Shown piece by piece: positions 22,150 through 32,465 of a DNA stretch of 64,000 nucleotides. The notes under the pieces are model-generated. The model ran no database searches, was not told the DNA's origin, and worked only from the letters and a program-made list of their open reading frames with translations. Source of the stretch: Marsupella aquatica (taxonomy: Eukaryota > Marchantiophyta); NCBI GenBank assembly GCA_973895155.1, contig OZ316892.1, positions 21,576,001-21,640,000 of the forward strand, given 5' to 3'. The position numbers and the translations under genes are program-made. The first letter of the stretch is position 1; each line of letters begins with the position of its first letter.

Positions 22150-22275
22150 TATTCCTTTGCTATCCGGGCCAAAGGACGCCCCACCCCTAAATTCCCAAAG
22201 AAACCTTATTCCCTAAGGTCCCATTTATAAGTCTACCGCTCATTCCTTTGCTATTCGGGCCAAAGGACGCCCCAC
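22150..22275. repeat. 36-bp direct repeat in the leader of the 22.1-kb ORF
   Basis: ATTCCTTTGCTATCCGGGCC with its AAAGGACGCCCCAC continuation occurs at about 22150-22185 and again at about 22243-22278, 93 bp apart. It lies between the putative TATA box and the ATG. Confidence 0.8.
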
Positions 22276-22354
22276 TACTATGTTTAAGGCACAAAGAACT
22301 TCACAACCTTGAATGATAGACACTGCGGAATGAGGGAAGAGTGGCCCTCACCAC

Positions 22355-22367
22355 TTTATTTATAGTG
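22355..22367 (-). promoter_or_regulatory. TATA box of a minus-strand unit
   Basis: Minus-strand CTATAAATAAAG, followed about 30 bp downstream by a CT-rich start-site-like sequence (CTCTTCCCTCATTCC). The upstream side is a 21-bp minisatellite. Position relative to the ATG at 22138 suits a Pol II promoter. Confidence 0.5.
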
Positions 22368-22459
22368 CACACCAAGAAGACATGGATCAAGCCCAAGCAC
22401 TTGGATGAAGGCCAAGTGTCAAACATCTAATACCTAAGAGTGTGCTAGTACTGTTCATA

Positions 22460-22695
22460 GTTGGTGAAACTACTTTTAGTAGGTGAAACTACCATGCGTT
22501 GGTGGAACTACTGTGTGTTGGTGGAACTACTATGCGTTAGTGGACCTACTATGCGTTGGTAGAACTACTGTGCATTGGTAAAACTACTGTAGTTGGTAGA
22601 ACTACTGTGCGTTGGTAGAACTACTGTGCGTTGGTGAATATTATTGTAGTTGGTGGAATTACTCATATGCATTGGTGGAACTACTATAGTCCGTT
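22460..22695. repeat. Minisatellite with ~21-bp units
   Basis: About eleven imperfect units of the type GTTGGTGGAACTACTGTGC, running from the first GGTGAAACTACT to GGAACTACTATAG. On the minus strand it lies directly upstream of the TATA box at 22.36 kb. Confidence 0.85.
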
Positions 22696-22807
22696 AATAT
22701 AGCTAAATTTTTTTAATAAAGTCTAAATTTAATAATCTAACTACTAAATTACTTATATAATCTATAGCATATTAAAACAAACAATTTTTTATAACTTAAG
22801 AGAAAAT

Positions 22808-24007
22808 CACGACACCGCAATCTGAAGCCCCTAGAGAAGCAAGTAGACTCATGCAGCAAATTATGGATGAAGAGGGTCAGCCACCCAAGAAGTTCTCCCA
22901 AGCTGCTGCACGAGTGACCAGACGTTCCAAGGTGGACTCCCCGACCTGAAGGCAGCCTTTGTGAGTGCCTTCCTCTTTCCCTACTACTTGGCCTCTTTCC
23001 CCAATGTATTGTGATGTGCAATTCCCCAACCTCTTTCCTACCCTCTTGCTTTTGCCTTGCCCTAATATGCTTTGGCACGCACAAGGAACTTTTTTTTTAA
23101 TCTGTCGCATAACAGGCTTTGCAAAGCTCTTGCAAAGCGGAAATCTTGCTTTGCAAAAGCTTCACAAAGCCAATCATAAACATTTTTTCCGAAGGCTTTG
23201 CAAAGGCTTTGCAATGAAGTCCGCTTTGCAAACAACATCGCAACAGCTTCGCAACTGATGGAGCTTTGCATTTTGCAAAGTACATTGATTCGCAAATTCA
23301 AATTTTTTTGGAATTTTTGGAAGTGTTCAAGTCTTGTGTGAAGTTTGAATGATGTGCATTAATTTGGGTCACTTTAGGCTGAATTAAGTGGGTTGGTTAA
23401 ATTGTGGCCTTTGATAGTATAAGAAGTACCGCCGCAAAATCACCCCTAAAGAGATGAAGGTAGGGGAAAAGTTTGGGGCAAAACATCTCTTTGAGATCAT
23501 GGATGCAGCATTGGCTAGTGTAAGTCTCAACACTTTAATTTCCTAAATTGTGTGCATGTCTTCATTATGCAAGGTTTTATTAAGTTTTCCTTCTTTTACT
23601 GGTGACCTCTCCTAATTGTGTGCTTCAAGCAAGATGATGATGAGACGGATGCGGAGGGGGCTAAGGAGCCAGGCTCTGATGTTAGCAACAGCAATGTGGA
23701 TGAGCGTAGTAGTCGTAGTCATCACCCTAGCAGGCCGGTTGCATCCTCTAGAGGTGGTAGTACTTCATAGACTAGAGGTGGACCAGTACCTGAGCTGGGG
23801 GACGAGGATGAGGAGGACAAGGAAGGGCAAGAGGATGGTGGGGCAGAAGAGGATGGTGGCCAAGAGGAGGATGGTGGCCAAGAGGAGGGTCCAGAGGAGG
23901 TAGAGGTAGAGCCGGAGCCAGAGCATGTGCCCATTTGGGTGGCTGTGACCTGCCGAGGAGGGGAGAGGGCCCGGACCAAAACGAGGAGTAGGAAGGCCCC
24001 ATTCTAG
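22808..24007 (+). pseudogene. Second CACTA-like accessory ORF remnant (spliced)
   Basis: Exon remnant 22808-22963 (REASRLMQQIMDEEGQPPKK, AAARVTRRSKVD) ends at a GT donor in the context CCTTTGTGAGTGCC, mirroring the donor at 18727. Exon 23427-23518 encodes RKITPKEMKVGEKFGAKHLF, followed by GTAAGT. Exon about 23630-24007 has acidic repeats (EEDGGQEEDGGQEEG) and a basic end ERARTKTRSRKAPF before TAG, with one internal TAG near 23768. The shared splice context suggests a relative of the 17.7-18.7 kb ORF. Function unknown. Confidence 0.5.
23107..23290. repeat. CTTTGCAAAG palindrome cluster inside an intron
   Basis: At least eight copies of TTTGCAAAG, GCTTTGCAA and TTCGCAA variants in 180 bp, inside the probable intron between the exons at 22963 and 23427. 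A second cluster lies at 24320-24680. Confidence 0.75.
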
Positions 24008-24319
24008 ATGTTGTTGGTAGAGGTAGCCTTCTAGAGCTACATATGAGTATGCTATGCTTGTTAGGTGTAGTTAGGCATATGTGCCTATCTATATATAGGT
24101 GGGGTTCTTTCAAACCCAATTTTTGTACCTTCAGGCATTTTTCCTCTTCATTATACATATTTTTGGGTATACCCTACCTCCAATGTGTCCTAATAACCCT
24201 TAATTAAACCCTAAATCTCAAGCGTGAAGCATTTGCGAAACACTTAAGAAATTAGAGTCATCAAAAATGACCAATCCTCACAAAATTGCAATATTGCCAT
24301 TCAAAATGCTTCTCAACAT

Positions 24320-24680
24320 TGCCATTCTTTACAAATGGTAAACTTGCCATGACCCATGTATCTCAAATATGCAAAGCATATACCATCTAGTTTTTGTCAA
24401 TATCCAACCTTTGCAAACTATTTGTGAAACAATATGAATTGCAACAGAAAAAATGCCAACCACTTCACAATAAGGTCGCAATCTTTGCGAGGTTGCAAAT
24501 GTGTGAAACCTTTGCGATTTGTTTTATTTTGCAAAATTTCCAAGAATGTGCGATCAAACCGGATTTCAAATCTGCGATGAACTAATCTTTGCACATTGTG
24601 AAATCATTGCAAAAGTACAGAAGCAAAGTCTTTAGCTTTGCATTTTGCAAAGACATTGCGATGCGGATTGAATCGCATTG
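24320..24680. repeat. Second TTTGCAAA/TTGCGA motif cluster
   Basis: A dozen or more copies of TTTGCAAA, TTGCGA and TTTGCGAT in both orientations, distal to the ORF remnant ending at 24007. This is consistent with a subterminal repeat block of a CACTA-like element whose termini are not visible. Confidence 0.65.
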
Positions 24681-24771
24681 TTCGGAAATATATCCCATGA
24701 ACTTCTTTGTTGATTGAGAAGGCGGTAGCTTCGCGAAAGACCCCATTTGTGTTGTAGTGAGAGTTTAATTT

Positions 24772-24913
24772 GATCCCTTGAAGATGTTTGTTTGGAGGCT
24801 TACCCAAAACTGAAACCTCAGAAACACATTTCATAAGACACCTCCTTTGGTGTCACAGAATTCCTACAACATTACAGGCACATTAATTGCCTCCAAACAT
24901 CTTCAAGGGATCC
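24772..24913. repeat. Inverted repeat with ~25-bp arms
   Basis: GATCCCTTGAAGATGTTTG...GGAGGC at 24772-24801 is the reverse complement, apart from a 4-base gap, of GCCTCCAAACATCTTCAAGG at 24889-24912. The spacer is about 87 bp. It sits directly upstream of the SNF2 pseudogene. Confidence 0.75.
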
Positions 24914-24929
24914 ATGAGCCTCAGTAAGC

Positions 24930-26093
24930 CCGACTCCTGTCAGAGTTTCAGCAATTGAAGATTGGAAGTGCTTACATGGACTACAAGGTGAGTATAGTCA
25001 CTCAGGGTATGGGGTATTATTGGGGTATGATTGAGATATTTCAGTTCACATTGCTTTGCCTAACAATTCCTGCATGCACTCACATTAAAGGTTGGTTTGT
25101 GCAGGGGGGCTTGATTGGAAGTCTATTTCAGATTTCTGGCTGTGGCCATGTATACTGTGGCATTTGTGCAATAGACGGTCGGGAAGCTGGAACCTGCAAA
25201 TTGGCAAGATGTTCAAAAAATGTGATGCCCCACGTCCTATATAGACTAGCTGATTTGAGGCTAGTGAATGGTGGTGCGGAGTCAAAAGGGAAGGCCCGAA
25301 GAGAATATGATGTCCGACACCCAATTTCTCCAAAATTTGATGCAGTCTTGGAATACCTTAAGTTGATGAATCCGCTAGACACTATAGGACAGGGCAGCAG
25401 TGTGAGCTTTGTGCCTAGATAGAAGGCTCTTGTTTTCTCGCAATGGACTTTGTGTCTCAACATGCTTGAGCCACACATCTTGAAGGCTGGTCTAAGGTTT
25501 ACAAGAATTGATGGATGAATGAAGTCCAATGTGAGAGAAATAGTCCTGAACGATTTCAAGACAACCCCAGAGGTACATATAGTCATTATTAATGCAGATT
25601 GATGTCTTTTTTATTGCAAATTTAACTCATTCTATTGTAATTAAACTCTTTCTATTCATTTCATGCAGATCAATAGTATCCTCTTCTCCTTGATTGCAAC
25701 AAACACAAGACTCAACATTACCGAGGCTACCCATATTCTTATGGTAGACGGGTGGAGGAATCTCATAGGAGAGGACCAGGCCTTCAATTGATCACATCGT
25801 ATTGGGCAAACAAGGCCGGTCAAAGTTGTCTGGTTTATTGCTAAAGATTTGATTGAGCTGAAGATTTTGGAGCTGTTGGTAAGATCAACTCTGCTCATTT
25901 TGAGCTTGCAATTAGGTAATGATGAACTATGAATTCCATGTGATCTCTGATTGTACACATGTTGTATGTTTTGTGCAGAACAAGAAACGAGCGATGATCA
26001 AGGACATCATGTATGGCTGTGCAACCGGCAAAAAGGATAATCTGGAACAATATCTGGAGTTCATACTGGGAGAGAATCAATGGCAGAGGTGAA
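24930..26093 (+). pseudogene. RING/SNF2 helicase fragment (RAD5/SHPRH-like)
   Basis: Exon 1 ends with LKIGSAYMDYK. After a GT-AG intron (24987-25104), exon 2 carries a RING-like CGHVYCGIC...CKLARC with the second half degraded. It then reads into the SNF2 C-terminal helicase: ALVFSQWTLCLNMLEPH (motif IV region), an intron 25573-25668, ATNTRLNITEATHILMVD (motif V), SHRIGQTRPVKVVWFIAKD (motif VI, QTRPV), an intron 25879-25977, then KKRAMIKDIM. In-frame stops at 25420-25422, 25516-25518 and 25789-25791 (replacing Arg of the RSHRIGQ block). Such proteins remodel chromatin or ubiquitinate PCNA in DNA-damage tolerance. The ATPase lobe is absent, so this is a truncated genomic (intron-retaining) copy. 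Confidence 0.88.
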
Positions 26094-26099
26094 ATGGAT

Positions 26100-27598
26100 T
26101 GAACTCTGACTTTCAAAATTAGTTTTAGCTAAGGTTGGCTGCTCCAACACGTACTATTATTAGTGGGGCACTAGTAAGTACTGAATGGGGTATGGGTGAG
26201 TATTAAGTGGGGTAGTGGGGTACAAGTGGGTTGTAGTGGGTGTATGTCTGAGGACCATTCAACACATTTTGAAAGCAGTCAGGTTTCACAATTGCGCTTG
26301 ATGTGGTAAATTGTGTGCACTACATCCAGTTGAGTTGGAGTTACATTGAATGTACACTTATTATCATTTTATATATGAGGGACCGCGTGCACAGTCCATT
26401 TGAAGCCAACTACCTGAGCCTACTTACATTTTGTACATTGATTTCACCACTTTTTGGTAGTCAGGGGAAACTAACATGGGGAATTCCACCAAAGAGGTGA
26501 GCTTCTTGACTCATTAGCCTAAAGCACATAGGTAAATTACTAACATATGAACCCATCCACACCAAGGCGGTTGGTTCACTATCATGTAATAGGGGAAAAA
26601 TACCCGAAGTAATTCAGTAACCTAAAGCATGTACCCTCTGAGGTTAATTAGCCTACATAACCCATGTAATCAATCTCCTAACACTGCATATCCTCCTTGT
26701 GCTCTCTAACAATGCCTGGAATAATCTGATTGCGTGCTTTTCAACTTGTGCACCCCATACTCATGCTCAGAATCACTTTTGGTCAAATTAAATCAATTGG
26801 GGTTTGCAGGTTTTGGGTTTGCAATCATGTACCCAAGGTCTCACTCCAACTCCCATTTCCACCAGTTCTTCTCTGCCTTTGGGTCCCTTGTCTATTTTGA
26901 GAGCCCATCCTTTCCATCAAATAATCTTTGCATAATCTTAAGTCTTGCTCACTTTATAAAGCCCTTTGGGTAATTTGTTTCATGAGGGAATCACTTAGGC
27001 TAAAAAGCCTAATACCCTTGTGAACATGTACTTACATGTTACATACCCCTTATTAGTTCCCATATGATTGAAAAGTTTAAGAGACACTTGAATTTAAGTA
27101 TAATAAATAATTACAGACCCCCATGAGAGGTCCCTTGCAAAATTCAAGACTCCACATGTAGCGCACCGCATCATCATGGCGTAATGCAAACAAGAACAAA
27201 TTTGTTTCCAAATTCAAATAGCTCATCCTTTCGTGTTTGTGGCAAGTTCTGGGTAAACTTCAGGGTGCCATGCCATAAAATATAATCTAATTTCATTTGA
27301 GTGTAAATACTTTTGAACTTATTATAAAACAAAAGCACATTTTTTGGCGAGATTGGACTTTAAGAAGAAAGCACAGACGATTCAGCAACATTCCCAAGGT
27401 CGTGAATGTTTGAGAATTGAAGCACACTCAGATGATTGAACGTTTAATTGAGAAGTACACTCAGATGATTGAACAGGTCGTCCCCCACACGACCGACCTC
27501 ACCTCCTCCTCCCTCCTAAGCTCACTCCTCTCCTTGCTCTTTGGTCACAGCTCCTCCCTCAGGCATCAGTTTCCTAGCCAGCAGCGCATCGCCTTGCT
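26100..27598. other. No gene recognised
   Basis: AT-rich and low-complexity DNA. A GT-rich stretch at about 26150-26250 repeats AGTGGGGTA/GGGTATGGGTGAGTA. I see no coding frame with motifs, no RNA gene and no transposon ends. Confidence 0.4.
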
Positions 27599-27661
27599 AT
27601 GACCTTGGCCAGGATATTTCTGGAAACCTGGGGCAAGGGAATGGTACTTTCGTTTCCAGTA
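27599..27661 (-). pseudogene. Antisense SKP1 exon-1 fragment
   Basis: Sixty-three bases that are the reverse complement of SKP1 exon 1 around the [15 protein letters not shown] segment (37190-37252), with one or two differences. An isolated fragment about 900 bp upstream of the full gene, presumably left by an inverted duplication. Confidence 0.88.
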
Positions 27662-28119
27662 ATTCAAACGCTGAGTGAGCTGAAAATTTCCAAAGTTTCA
27701 TTTGAGCGGATTTTCTTATTAGTTGTACTGACCACCAAGGACATTCAAGTGCATGTATATAGGAACCAATGATACTACTTGTTGGACAATAGCTCTAGGA
27801 ATTTGATTATGTTCTCTTTGAATTGTTGCAGCGTCCTAACCTGTTGCAAGGAATGCCCGGCTAGTGTACGTTCCCCGCCGGCCAGTCAAAAATTTGAACT
27901 CTGGCTCCCACCAATGCTTTCGTTCCTGCCAGATGAGTCAGAGACCAAAGACTTGTCCCCTTGAATGCATTCATACCAAACTGACCAAAGTCTACAAACC
28001 CTTGCTTGCCGTAGGTGACTCGATCAGACACCAAACACTTGTTGCCTTGCAGTCATTCAGCAGCGTCATACAAAACTGACGAAAGACTACAAAAGCCTCC
28101 TTTTGTTCTCCGGGCAAGT

Positions 28120-28232
28120 ATATATAGCTCTTCAGCAAGGACGATTTCTTCAGTTTTATGTTGAGGCAGGAGTGGCTTGCATCATCAGAGTGCATATTCA
28201 ACATCTTCAGAGTTTTGAGCTTAACCGTCAGG
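28120..28232 (+). promoter_or_regulatory. Promoter and 5' leader of SKP1-like gene A
   Basis: A TATA element GTATATATAGC at about 28121-28131 lies 450 bp before the ATG. The sequence is conserved at the same place before gene B (about 36603-36613). A donor-like CAG|GTATTAG at about 28231 and an acceptor-like GGCAG at about 28483 suggest a leader intron. Conservation between the two copies supports function, but it may only reflect the duplication. Confidence 0.5.
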
Positions 28233-28582
28233 TATTAGCATGCATCTCTTTGCACCGTTTACTCGCGATCCTTGGTATGTTTTGCGTTATAGCTTACTTT
28301 CCCAGCTTTCCTACTTGTGGATCGATAGAGTTCGTTCGGTTATCTTGCCATGTAAAAGATAGAGCTGCGCAATATCTCCGACCAAGACTGTAAAAGTAAA
28401 AAGTATATAGCTAAGAAATCGCTTCATCCTGGTTGCCAACAGTTGTAATATGCACATGATCAACAGGATAAATTCGTTGGCAGGTCTTCTGGGCTAAGTG
28501 CAGAAAACGACTGGAGGAAGAGCAACTAAGTAGGATATAACGCTGACCGCTAGCCAATCAAGCAACGACCAGATCAACCAAC

Positions 28583-29267
28583 ATGTCAATCAACACGCGA
28601 GTCAACAGGAAGGTGCAGCTCAAGTCGTCGGATGGTGTTATATTTGAAGTGGACATTTCCGTTGTGCAATACTCAGAGACGTTGACAGATATCGTCGAGG
28701 TCACTGGAAACGAAAGTACAATTCCTTTGCCCAATGTTTCCAGAAATATCTTGGGCAAGGTCATAGAGTATTGCGCATATCATCGGCACTTTGAACAGAT
28801 TACAGATGAGAAACCAGCAGCTACGAACGATGAAATCAAACGGCGTGATGCTGAGTTTCTCCAGGTTGATCATGGCACTCTTGTCGGTCTCATCAAAGTA
28901 AGTTTTACACACTGAAGCAAGCTCATTTATTTCGTGACTAGGGTGTTTCTAAACTTCGTGACTAGGGTATTTCTCTTGATTACATTGCAGTATTTACTTT
29001 CACCTGCAAGTTAGTGGGTAGTGCTGAGGTTCCTCTAACGTGACTTTATGAACTCCAATCTTATCTTCTTGCGGGTGTTCTTGCTTCTTGCAGGCAGCTC
29101 ACTACCTCAATATGAAAATTTTGTTAGATTTAGCGTGTCAAAGAGCTGCTGACATGATCACAGGTAAGACTCCTGCTGAGATAAGACGAATTTTTGGGAT
29201 GGTGAACCACTACGATCCCGAAAAAGAAGGGGAATGGAGGAGGGAAACCAAGTGGATCTTTCACTAG
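28583..29267 (+). CDS. SKP1-like: SKP1-like protein A (SCF subunit)
   Basis: Two exons, 28583-28897 and 29094-29267, joined by a GT-AG intron at the conserved plant SKP1/ASK position (GLIK|AAHYLN). The product is 162 residues, the usual family length. The N-terminal BTB/POZ-like part has [14 protein letters not shown] and [17 protein letters not shown]. The C-terminal F-box-binding part has [33 protein letters not shown] and ends KWIFH in place of the common WAFE. SKP1 links CUL1 to F-box proteins in SCF ubiquitin ligases. No stop or frameshift, so it may be a working gene. Compared with gene B it has changes [11 protein letters not shown] against [11 protein letters not shown] near the end, perhaps relaxed selection. 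Confidence 0.93.
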
Positions 29268-29269
29268 CT

Positions 29270-31380
29270 AGCTTCAGATTGTAAACCAGGATTGAAAGTA
29301 GTCCATATTGAAAGGAATGGCTTCGAGATATGTTTGTTGATAGGAGTCCAATCTGCCAATACTGGTTTCCACTTTCTAGTCAATGGGTGCGGTCTAGTCG
29401 TTGGGTGCGGTCCAGTTCAAACGAGACAAGATGTTTGAGAAATTAGAGCAGCTTAGCTAGACGTTTCCAGTCTCTTTTATTGAACAAGGCCTATGGTGAC
29501 CTTTTGACAATGATGGCCTGATGTCTGATCTGATTAACTATATTTCTACAAACACTTATTGTGATGTATTTCGGCAACGCTTCTTACTGCCAACAAAGAT
29601 GTACTGTCACTCTGCTTGCATGGCTTGATTATGTTTTTTCGCTGAGCCTGGCTTGAATCGGACCCCTCTTTTTCCTCAGCTGTGCACTTTTGGTTACTCT
29701 AGACTCCATGGAGTATTTTGTTTTAAATCTAATACATTTCAGAAAAATTTATAGACTCACAGGTCAAACTATCCTATACTATAACGCAAGCTGGAAAGCA
29801 AGTTGGAAGCTAGATTTTGAATTAGACATAGAAGGAGACCCTAGGTAGCAGCAGTTAGCTTGTATATAATACAGCTCATTCAAAACCTCAAGCTACGATA
29901 TAGTCAGGACGGTGATCTATTTAGACTTATTCTGAATATCGTACGTGCTATCATTTTAACTGTCTAACCATGCACCAAAGTGCAGAATTGTGATTGACGG
30001 GGAAGAAAAATAACCCATGTGGGCAAAAGAAGGGAGACATAAAATTAATATGTTTTAAAAATAGGAGCACCAATTGAATGGTGGGCGTACCCAATGCAAA
30101 GTGAGAGTGCAAAGTGAGAGGATGACTGATGATCCATGAAATTCAATCCCCCCCCCCCAACATATATACAATGTGGGAGGGGCTAGTAAGGGTGAATAGA
30201 TAATAACAAACACTAAAAACCTATGATTATACTCTAAAAACAATTTAAGACCATTAGAAAGAAAAATAACCCACCTTCCCAAGAAAACAGAAACCCCTCA
30301 CCTTACCCCTCTAGAAAAAGTTTTTAAATGGGGTTGAATATTTTGTTGGAGCTAGGGACTAGAAAAAGTTTATAAATGGGGTTGAATCTTTTGTTGGAGC
30401 TAGGGAATTTGCCACATGTCCTTAAATAAAAACCGAAGTTGTCAAGAATGCTAGAACAAAAAGGATCTAGAAAAAGAATATTGGTTGTCTTTTCTTTAAA
30501 AAGATTAAAATCAATCCTGAAAGTACTTGTTAAGATTAGTTCTGGGTAGTTTATATTTATTTCACATTATCTTGAAAATTGTTTCATCAAGGTTCACGAC
30601 TTCCCACTATACCAAAGAGTCAAAATCATTGCATTCATTCAACCACAAATTAAGATAGAATGTTTTAAATGTTCTTTCTAAAATTTGGAATGAATCCAAA
30701 AGGTGATTGATACCAGAATTGCTGGCTACATTCAAAATCAGAAATTGATTTGCCCAACATGAAAAATGTCTGTTCCAAATCAATGACTGTGCATGACGAA
30801 ATTACTCCACACCCAATATATTATATAATTCGTAGTTTTTATAGTTTACCTCCACTTTAATCCAAAAATTCAAACTTTCCCACACTGTTAACCTTAGTCT
30901 TGTAAGAAAACTGTACTCGATTTAAAGCGCAAAGTAAGGTAGCCCAGCAACATATTATGTGAAACAAATTAAATATAAACTGCAATACCAATAATAATTG
31001 CAACCAGCTGCGTGTTTTCACTCACCCGTGCTCTCACTAAATAATCACCTTCGATTGTATTCAAAAAGAAGTTTTGAGAAATTGAAAACACAATACGGAA
31101 TCCAAGGTGCTATACAGGTATTGTTTAAAAGAACTCAAATCCTCAAAAGCACTACTTCCAAAAGTCTCCAACCTATTTTGCCATTTAGTTTCCTCATTCA
31201 GTTTTGGGTTCTTGATGTTGGGGGTGAAATCCACTAGCTACCATTTTCAGTAACATATCTTATCTACAAAATAGCGCGCATTTTATCCAAGAATACCACT
31301 GAGAAGTTAACATAAGCAGTCTATGGGGCTCATGGTCAGCTTCAAAATAATTCAAAACATGCATAGTTTTGGAGTTTTAT
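29270..31380. other. SKP1-A downstream flank, no further gene
   Basis: 29280-29600 is mirrored at 31380-31690, and about 29750-29975 is an inverted copy of about 36205-36445. The remainder is AT-rich, with a poly-C tract near 30147 and a 48-bp tandem duplication at 30312-30407. No coding motif found. Confidence 0.5.
30312..30407. repeat. Two-copy tandem repeat, period 48 bp
   Basis: TAGAAAAAGTTTTTAAATGG at 30312 and TAGAAAAAGTTTATAAATGG at 30360 start two units that both continue through TTTTGTTGGAGCTAGGGA. Non-coding. Confidence 0.85.
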
Positions 31381-31797
31381 TCACACAACGTAACCATTCA
31401 AGCAGAGTGACAGGACATCTTTGTTGGCAGTAAGAAGCGCTGCCCAAATACAGTACCGCCAGTTGTTTTAATTTTTTTCATTACCGTAAGTGTTTGCAGA
31501 AATATAGTTACTCAGATCAGACGTCAAGCTCTCAAACAACTTGTCTCGATTGAACTCGACCGCACCCCAGGACTAGACCGCACCCAATGACTAAGTGGAA
31601 ACCAGTATTGGCAGATTGGCCCCCTATCACACATATCTCGAAGCCATTCCTTTCAATATGGTCGACTACTTTCAATCCCGGTTCACAATCTGAAGCTAGC
31701 TAGTGAAAGATCCACTTGATTTCCCTCCTCATTTCCGCTTCTTGGTCGGGATCATAGTGGTTCACCATCCCGAAAATTCGTGTGATCTCCGGAGGGA
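31380..31797 (-). pseudogene. Truncated inverted SKP1 copy (exon 2 end plus 3' flank)
   Basis: Minus-strand 31797-31704 encodes the last ~31 residues of a SKP1-like protein ([20 protein letters not shown], ending KWIFH and TAG). 31703-31380 matches the 3' flank of gene A (29268-29600) in reverse. Everything upstream of the EI(T)RIF segment is missing. The junction at about 31797 abuts the plus-strand zinc-ribbon ORF. Confidence 0.88.
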
Positions 31798-31918
31798 GGG
31801 AGTAAGGAGTCACGAGTCGAGTGCAAAGGGAGGGGAGTTAGTCAAGTGGGGAGGGACGGAAGTCAAGTGGGCGGAGTTAGTCAAGTTGCGGGCCGGACTT
31901 GGCTGCGCGGCGCTTTTA

Positions 31919-32131
31919 TGCTGTTTCGTATGCGATCAGGAACGCCATGTTGTGAGTACGAAAGCTACGAAAGGAGTTCGGGCAGCTACGAAAGGAGTTT
32001 GCCCGAACTGCGGGTCGATCCCAGCAGATATGAAAGTAAGAGACTCTTGTCGATTCTGTTTCATTCCAATCTGCTGGAGGACGCATCATGTCGTTACCTG
32101 CACCACCTGTGGTCCGCCCCTCAAGAGGTAG
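31919..32131 (+). CDS. Zinc-ribbon-like ORF, partial
   Basis: The last ~65 residues before TAG at 32131 contain CPNCGSIPADM, CRFCFIPICWRTHHVVTCTTCGPPLKR-type spacing: CxxC, CxxC and CxxC pairs around a FIPI core. This resembles the small zinc-ribbon family typified by zf-ribbon_15. No in-frame ATG lies just upstream; the frame runs back into the antisense SKP1 fragment (first ATG 31703), so the true start is either an upstream exon or the ORF is a chimera. Function unknown. Confidence 0.5.
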   Translation, partial: CCFVCDQERHVVSTKATKGVRAATKGVCPNCGSIPADMKVRDSCRFCFIPICWRTHHVVTCTTCGPPLKR

Positions 32132-32339
32132 ATAAGTGGCATAGATCGGTGGAGAAATTGGGGAAGTAGTTTTTGTGAAGATGGGCTCGTTAAACCCATT
32201 TCCCCCACTTAATTTATGACCGAGCTAATGGACCGTGTGATGCATTTAAGGAAGTATCCTGCCCATGGCCGCCATGATGGAGGACAAGCATCGCGGCTGG
32301 ATTGACGACTGTATAGACTTAGGTGAAGTCAATGTGTTT

Positions 32340-32465
32340 CCAATTGTCGTGGATCAGGCTGGAGAACCGATCATAGTTTATCCTCCATGAAGGCTTGTGT
32401 ATCCAATTGTCTTGGATCAGGCTGGAGAACCGATCAAAAATTATTCTCCATAAGGCTGGGGAACT
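32340..32465. repeat. Two-copy tandem repeat, period 63 bp
   Basis: CCAATTGTCGTGGATCAGGC at 32340 and CCAATTGTCTTGGATCAGGC at 32403 begin two units sharing TGGAGAACCGATCA and TCTCCAT/CCTCCAT. Non-coding, downstream of the zinc-ribbon ORF. Confidence 0.85.
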
